Positions 59,961-64,000 of a stretch of 64,000 nt of DNA are shown here, in pieces. The notes under the pieces were generated by a model. It saw only the letters and a list, made by a program, of their open reading frames with translations, was not told the DNA's origin and did not search any database. Origin of the DNA: DASUPK01 sp963747425 (GTDB lineage: Bacteria > Actinomycetota > Thermoleophilia > Solirubrobacterales > 70-9); NCBI GenBank assembly GCA_963747425.1, contig CAVVFJ010000008.1, forward strand, positions 496,001-560,000. The letters are read 5' to 3'. A program made the translations under genes and the position numbers. The stretch's first letter is position 1. Every line of letters starts with the position of its first letter.

Positions 59961-60923
59961 ACTCCGTCGCTCCCGCAGCCGCTCGGCTCCCCAGTTGACG
60001 ATCAGGATCGTCGCTGCGGCGTACGCCCAGCCGAGCAGGATGTCGATCAGGTAGTGCTCGCCCAGGTAGATCAGCGAGAGACCCATCCCGATCGGATATG
60101 CCGCGAGCAGCGGCCTCCAGCGCCGATTGAGTCGCGGCCAGAGGAACAGGCAGATCAGCATCGTGTAGCCGGCGTGCAGCGACGGCACCGCCGCCACGTC
60201 GTTGCCCCAGTCCGTGCCTTTCTGGAACATCGCCCCGGCCTTCGGGACGGGCAGGTGGGTCACGACCGCGTGGGTGATCCGGTAGGTGTGGTTGATGTAG
60301 CCGTGATCGGCGGCGAGCCAGGGAGGGGCGGCCGGGAAGATCACATAGGTGACGAGGCCGAGCCCGGCGAGCACCACGATGCAGGCCGCGAACCGGTGGA
60401 ACCACTCGTAGCGGTAGAGCCAGATGCCGACGGCCACCAGCAGCGTGGCGAAGAAGTGGGAGAACCAGAACGAGAACGCCGCGTAGTCCCAGAAGTGCAG
60501 GTGGCCCGGCGTGTAGAGCGCGTCCTGGAGGCGGATGGTCGGGACCTGACCGAGCCCGAGCACCTTGTCGGCGTGGACCGGCGCGCTCCAGTGGATCGCG
60601 AAGAGGTTCCCGTCGGCGACCCCGCGGAGCAGGTCATAGGCGAGCAGCGCGACGATGATCGGCAGCCAGTCCTTGATCAGCCGCCGCACCGAGTGCTGCC
60701 CGTCTCCGACGGACAGGGCCAGCATCAGCCCGACGATCCAGACGAAGATCCAGTCCTGGGAGTAGGGGAGGCCGACCCGGTCGATGGCGACCGCCGTTCC
60801 CAGCAGGTAGATCGCCGGCACGGCGACACGGACGATCCAGTGGGACCGCCATCCTCTGTTTGGCTCCCTCTCTCGCTCTGCGGGCCGTGGCGCCTTGGGC
60901 TCTGCCACCGCAGTGCTGCTCAT
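59883..60923 (-). CDS. PAP2-superfamily membrane phosphatase/inositolphosphotransferase-like
   Basis: A 346-residue protein with about six membrane helices. The PAP2 active site is partly seen as KGTDWGNDVAAVPSLHAGYT (SxxHxG, with catalytic His) and YLGEHYLIDILLGWAYA (final His, Asp). DKVLGLGQVPTIRLQDALYT and FPAAPPWLAADHGYINHTYR match Aur1/Ipt1-like bacterial members that act on lipid-phosphates. The N-terminus is a charged tail with KAPRPAEREREPNRG. The C-terminal 20 residues are encoded by the repeat and are low-complexity, so the functional part probably ends near residue 320. Confidence 0.88.
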   Translation of the reverse strand: MSSTAVAEPKAPRPAEREREPNRGWRSHWIVRVAVPAIYLLGTAVAIDRVGLPYSQDWIFVWIVGLMLALSVGDGQHSVRRLIKDWLPIIVALLAYDLLRGVADGNLFAIHWSAPVHADKVLGLGQVPTIRLQDALYTPGHLHFWDYAAFSFWFSHFFATLLVAVGIWLYRYEWFHRFAACIVVLAGLGLVTYVIFPAAPPWLAADHGYINHTYRITHAVVTHLPVPKAGAMFQKGTDWGNDVAAVPSLHAGYTMLICLFLWPRLNRRWRPLLAAYPIGMGLSLIYLGEHYLIDILLGWAYAAATILIVNWGAERLRERRSLATASPHPAATNTAAGSTATSGGPT

Positions 60924-60995
60924 CCGGGCAGCCTAGGCGAAATCCTTCACCGGCTATTAACAACTCCGGGGTGGGCGAATCGGGAGTTGCGCCGG

Positions 60996-61589
60996 CTAAG
61001 ACGGGACGCCGAGCAGCGCCGCCTCGACCTCGCGGAGCCGATCGACGTCGCCCCGGATCCCGGCGACCGCGTCGTTGAAGAGGAACGCCTCGGCGAGCCG
61101 CACGATGGCGTAGCCGAGGGTGGAGGGCTCGACGGGCGGCTCGTAGGTGCCGGCCTCGGCCTCCTCCTCGATCAGGCCCGCGATCAGCTCCACCATCCGC
61201 GGCTGCACCAGCCCGGCGCCCGAGGCGATGATGCGCAGGGCGGCATCACGCTCCTGCTCGACGAACGCGCGCAGGGCAGGGGCGTCGGCGAGGGCCCGGT
61301 TGAAGCGGTCGAAGGTGTCGAGCAGGCCCGGGCCTCCCTTGCCTTTGAGGCCGGAGCGAGCATCGACGAGTACGGGCTCGGTGGCGCGGATGATCACCTC
61401 GCCGATCAGCTTCTCTCGCGAGCCGAACCACCGGTAGATCGTCGCCCGGCCGACGCCCAGCTCGGCCGCGATCGCCTGGACGTCGACCCGCCGGCCGCGC
61501 AGGTAGCGGTAGAGCCCCGCGTCGAGGACGTCCTCCCGGCTCGCCGCTGCGGGACGGCCGCGACTCTTGCGGGTTCTAATTTGAGACAT
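60996..61589 (-). CDS. TetR family regulator (QsdR-like)
   Basis: A 197-residue TetR protein. The helix-turn-helix (AIAAELGVGRATIYRWFGSR) sits at about 38-57 and a QsdR-type C-terminal domain follows (LLDTFDRFNRALADAPALRA, FVEQERDAALRIIASGAGLV). The ATG at 61587-61589 overlaps an inverted repeat and lies 33 bp from the divergent hydrolase gene, so autorepression and control of that gene are likely. Confidence 0.9.
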   Translation of the reverse strand: MSQIRTRKSRGRPAAASREDVLDAGLYRYLRGRRVDVQAIAAELGVGRATIYRWFGSREKLIGEVIIRATEPVLVDARSGLKGKGGPGLLDTFDRFNRALADAPALRAFVEQERDAALRIIASGAGLVQPRMVELIAGLIEEEAEAGTYEPPVEPSTLGYAIVRLAEAFLFNDAVAGIRGDVDRLREVEAALLGVPS

Positions 61590-61608
61590 ACCTAAAACTA
61601 TGTATAGT
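61586..61608 (+). promoter_or_regulatory. Inverted repeat and -10 element between TetR and the hydrolase gene
   Basis: ACATA (61586-61590) and TATGT (61599-61603) form an inverted repeat with an 8-base AT-rich spacer. TATAGT (61603-61608) is a good -10 hexamer for the plus-strand gene. Transcription would start near 61615, giving a leader of about 7 bases before the ATG at 61622. The repeat overlaps both the TetR start and this promoter. Confidence 0.55.
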
Positions 61609-61621
61609 GCTCGCCTCGCTC

Positions 61622-63145
61622 ATGGGAACCCGATTGTGGAGGAGAGGGCCCGCGATCGCCGCCTTGGCGGTTGCAATCGCGCTGCTCGGCGGCTCGGCTG
61701 TGGCCAGCGCCTTCGACCCGGTCTACGAGGCGAAGGACTACTCGAAGACGCTGGAGCGCGCGCGGATCTACTCGACGCCGGAGTACCAGGAACAGCTGCG
61801 CACGATCTCGCTGCAGAATCGAACCGCCGCGACCCTGGCCCAGGTCCAGGATCCAGAGCGGAACTTCATCACCAATCTCTGCGCGAGCGGCGAGGACGGC
61901 TGCGCCGGCGACACCCGGCTCTACGACTGGGGCTCGAAGGGCTACGGGATCGTCAAGCCTGTGCTGTTCACGGCGCGGAACGGCGCGACGCTCTCGGGCC
62001 ACGTCTGGGCGACCAGGTCGGGCCCCGCTCGGCGGCCGGGCATCGTGATCACAAACGGCTCGGTACAGGCCGACGAGCAGATGTACTGGTACGCGGCGCA
62101 GGCGCTCGCCAAGGATGGCTACGTCGTCATGACCTTCGACCCTCAGGGGCAGGGCCAGTCCGACGACTTCGGGGAGTCGCCGGACCAGCGGGAGGGCTTC
62201 CCGGCCCAGAGCGATGGCCGCCCGTTCTTTGACGGCACCGAGGACGCGATCGACTTCTTCCTCTCCGATGCGAAGCGCCGCTACAAGCCGGTGCCGAGCT
62301 GCAGCACGGGCACGAGCCACGCCGCGAAGCAGGATCGCCGGGTGGCCGCCGGGCTCGACGCGGCGTATAACCCGCTCGCCTCGATGCTGAACCGCAACCG
62401 ACTCGGCCTCGCAGGGCATTCCTACGGGGCGGCCGGCGTCTCCTACATCGGCCAGTGGGACCCGCGGGTGGACGCCGTGGTCGCCTGGGACAACCTCAGC
62501 GGCGCCGATCCGAACGGGCAGACAGGATCATTTCCGCCGGGAGAGCAGCCCTGCCCGGCCGACCCGTCCCAGCGGACGGCCGTTCCGCTCACGAAGCCGG
62601 CGCTGGGGATGTCGGCCGACTATTTCCTGCCGCCGACGCCGAACACTTCGCAGCCGGACCCCGAGGCGAAGGCTGCCCAGTCGCTCCATTACTCGGATGC
62701 CGGCGTCGACTCCGGTGAGATCGTGATCCGCGGCGGCAGCCATCTCGATTTCAGCTGGATCCCGAATCCCGCCTTCGGGGCGAGCCTCCGCGGCGCGGAT
62801 GAGATCGACTGGTACACGACTGCCTGGTTCGACAAGTACGTCAAGGGCGACCCGAGCGCCGATCGGCGTCTGCTCAGCGATCGCTGGTTCGACGACGCGC
62901 AGGAGGCCGCCGTCGACCCGGACGGCGACGGCAACATGTTCTCCCGCTACTACCGCTCGCGGCTCGACATCGGGCTGTCGGACGGCGGGCGCTTCGACTG
63001 CGAGGACATCAGGCCCGACGCGATGCGTCCGGACCCGCCGAGCACCTTCCCGTCCAACACATGCACGGGCTGGGTTCCGGCGGCCGATGACGGCTGGCCG
63101 GGGAACTACGACTACGTCGCGATCGACACCTCGCCGGACGGCTAA
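61622..63145 (+). CDS. Secreted alpha/beta hydrolase
   Basis: An exported hydrolase of 507 residues. The signal peptide is WRRGPAIAALAVAIALLGGS and the mature protein begins near AFDPVYEAKDY. The catalytic Ser lies in LGLAGHSYGAAGVSYI (GHSYG), and TFDPQGQGQSDDFGE is the oxyanion-side loop. The acid is probably in WDNLSGADPNG, and the His in IVIRGGSHLDFSWIP. Inserts rich in Cys and Pro suggest an extracellular, disulfide-bonded enzyme. The substrate is unknown. ATG at 61622 is preferred over GTG at 61607, because the promoter overlaps the GTG and the signal peptide follows the ATG directly. Confidence 0.87.
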   Translation: MGTRLWRRGPAIAALAVAIALLGGSAVASAFDPVYEAKDYSKTLERARIYSTPEYQEQLRTISLQNRTAATLAQVQDPERNFITNLCASGEDGCAGDTRLYDWGSKGYGIVKPVLFTARNGATLSGHVWATRSGPARRPGIVITNGSVQADEQMYWYAAQALAKDGYVVMTFDPQGQGQSDDFGESPDQREGFPAQSDGRPFFDGTEDAIDFFLSDAKRRYKPVPSCSTGTSHAAKQDRRVAAGLDAAYNPLASMLNRNRLGLAGHSYGAAGVSYIGQWDPRVDAVVAWDNLSGADPNGQTGSFPPGEQPCPADPSQRTAVPLTKPALGMSADYFLPPTPNTSQPDPEAKAAQSLHYSDAGVDSGEIVIRGGSHLDFSWIPNPAFGASLRGADEIDWYTTAWFDKYVKGDPSADRRLLSDRWFDDAQEAAVDPDGDGNMFSRYYRSRLDIGLSDGGRFDCEDIRPDAMRPDPPSTFPSNTCTGWVPAADDGWPGNYDYVAIDTSPDG

Positions 63146-63239
63146 GGGCTGACGAGCAGCGGCCCGGCTGAAGACGGCTTCAGGTCTTTCCGGCGCCCGG
63201 CACCGCGGCTCGAATCTGAGTTTCTGTACCGTCGAGCAC

Positions 63240-63680
63240 TTGACGATCGAACGGATGGACCACGTCGGCATCGTGGTTGACGACCTTGCGGCCGCGACCG
63301 AGTTCTTCGTCGAGCTCGGGCTCGAGCTGCAGGGCGAGGTGACCGGCATGGAGGGCCGCTCTGTGGACCGCATCGCGGGCCTCGATGGCGTCCGGACGGA
63401 CTTTGCGTTCATGCAAACTCCGGACGGCAACGGACGACTCGAGCTGATCAAGTTCCACTCGCCGTCAAACCAGGGCGACAACCGGCACGCGCAGGCGAAT
63501 ACGCCGGGTATCCGCCACCTCACATTCGCCGTCGATGACATCCACGACGCCGTCGCCGGCCTGCGAGCCCGGGGCGCTGAGCTCGTCGGCGAGCTGGTGC
63601 GCTACGAGGACAGCTACTGGCTCTGCTACGTCCGCGGCCCGGAGGGGATCATCATCGAGCTGGCGGAGCGGATCGGCTAG
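63240..63680 (+). CDS. VOC (glyoxalase/bleomycin resistance) family protein
   Basis: A 146-residue VOC metalloenzyme-type fold. TIERMDHVGIVVDDLAAATE opens with the metal-His, DFAFMQTPDGNGRLELIKF has the first Glu ligand, ANTPGIRHLTFAVDDIHDAV has the second His and EGIIIELAERIG has the final Glu. The reaction is unknown. TTG at 63240 is used because TIERMDHVGIVV is the usual N-terminus; ATG at 63255 would remove it. It follows the hydrolase gene by 94 bp. Confidence 0.88.
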   Translation: MTIERMDHVGIVVDDLAAATEFFVELGLELQGEVTGMEGRSVDRIAGLDGVRTDFAFMQTPDGNGRLELIKFHSPSNQGDNRHAQANTPGIRHLTFAVDDIHDAVAGLRARGAELVGELVRYEDSYWLCYVRGPEGIIIELAERIG

Positions 63681-63708
63681 CAGCTCTCGAGGAGACGCTG
63701 GAGGGAGG

Positions 63709-64000
63709 CGGCGCGGCATCGGCTGCAACTGGCTCGTCTGCCTCGCCGTCTGGATGGCGCTCGGCGCCAAGGACATCGGCGGCAAGATCCTGGCGATCTT
63801 CTTCCCGATCATGGCGTTTGTCGCGATGGGATTCGACCACCTGGTCGCGAACATGTTCTTCCTCCCGGCGGCCCACTGGGCCGGCGTTCCCGGTATCGGG
63901 TGGGGAGACATCGGGCGCAACCTGCTCTTCGCCGGGCTCGGCAACGCCGTGGGAGCGCTGGTCTTCGTCGGCTGCGCCTACTGGTTCCTCTACGGGCGTG
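63709..64000 (+). pseudogene. 5'-truncated formate/nitrite transporter (FNT), continuing past right edge
   Basis: In the frame through 63718, GIGCNWLVCLAVWMALGAKD, GGKILAIFFPIMAFVAMGFD, HLVANMFFLPAAHWAG and NLLFAGLGNAVGALVFVGCA are the fourth to sixth helices of a FocA/NirC channel, with the conserved LAVW and AMGFDHLVANMF signatures. Upstream sequence (63681-63708) shows no similarity and no start codon, and the VOC stop lies only 28 bases before. The first 120-130 residues are therefore missing: either a broken gene or an assembly join. The 3' end lies beyond the window. Confidence 0.75.

Noticed and set aside
1..64000. CRISPR arrays, rRNA genes, prophage modules, toxin-antitoxin pairs
   Set aside because: No regularly spaced repeats, no rRNA sequence, no phage structural or integrase genes and no convincing toxin-antitoxin pair were seen on either strand.

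Overview
The window is very GC-rich, with dense genes, many GTG and TTG starts and many 1-8 base stop/start overlaps. The gene content fits a high-GC actinobacterium: a Ddn-type F420-dependent reductase, a WS/DGAT acyltransferase, an HxlR regulator fused to an SCP2 domain, a BTAD regulator, a fused KorA with KorB, and an HtaA-like secreted protein. The Thermoleophilia/Solirubrobacterales look most likely, but this is a judgement from gene content; no rRNA is present. Several otherwise well-conserved genes carry single-base frameshifts, so the sequence may be an imperfect assembly. Those genes are annotated across the lesion.

Layout. 0-9.6 kb is housekeeping: a DUF899 protein cut by the left edge, an HxlR-SCP2 regulator, flavin reductase, cytochrome c lipoprotein, serS with an apparent ACG start, a LuxR-type response regulator, msrB, a thioesterase, a calcium-repeat secreted protein, a GGDEF/HD-GYP c-di-GMP enzyme and an HtaA-like wall protein. 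9.6-19.9 kb holds two tRNA-Ser genes and tRNA-Arg(ACG), a broken PD-(D/E)XK endonuclease, the Ddn-like reductase, a PAS-GGDEF-EAL protein, an alanine-racemase-fold enzyme, an L,D-transpeptidase, WS/DGAT, an MFS exporter and an FMN 2-hydroxyacid oxidase. 19.8-22.0 kb is a scar: a perfect 44-bp direct repeat of the tRNA-Arg 3' half encloses a frameshifted DUF2254 gene and a gene stub, and an OsmC stub follows. 22-27.5 kb holds a flippase-like membrane protein, a RodZ-like protein, korAB and a GIY-YIG-like protein.

27.4-55.8 kb is one large surface-polysaccharide region. It opens with a translationally coupled cassette (NadE-like ligase, AsnB-like amidotransferase, acyl carrier protein, AMP-forming ligase) beside a GNAT-like protein, a PAS-BTAD regulator, a polysaccharide deacetylase and an ECF sigma factor. 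The glycan operon follows: aminotransferase, Gfo/Idh dehydrogenase, initiating phosphoglycosyltransferase, DUF354 protein, VpsJ-like (alpha/alpha)6 protein and two GT4 glycosyltransferases. Then come an O-antigen-ligase/polymerase, a Wzz-like protein, a bi-domain oxidoreductase, a second asparagine synthetase, a hexapeptide acetyltransferase and a single-polypeptide flippase-GT2 fusion. Together these could supply precursor synthesis, initiation, elongation, export, polymerisation and chain-length control, with the carrier-protein cassette as a plausible source of an acyl or amide decoration.

55.8-64 kb returns to housekeeping: two TetR regulators with candidate operators, an MBL hydrolase, two methyltransferases, a stand-alone 5'-3' exonuclease, a PAP2-type membrane phosphatase, a secreted alpha/beta hydrolase, a VOC protein and a 5'-truncated formate/nitrite transporter at the right edge. 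A dispersed intergenic repeat occurs at three gene junctions (about 10.7, 13.15 and 59.85 kb).
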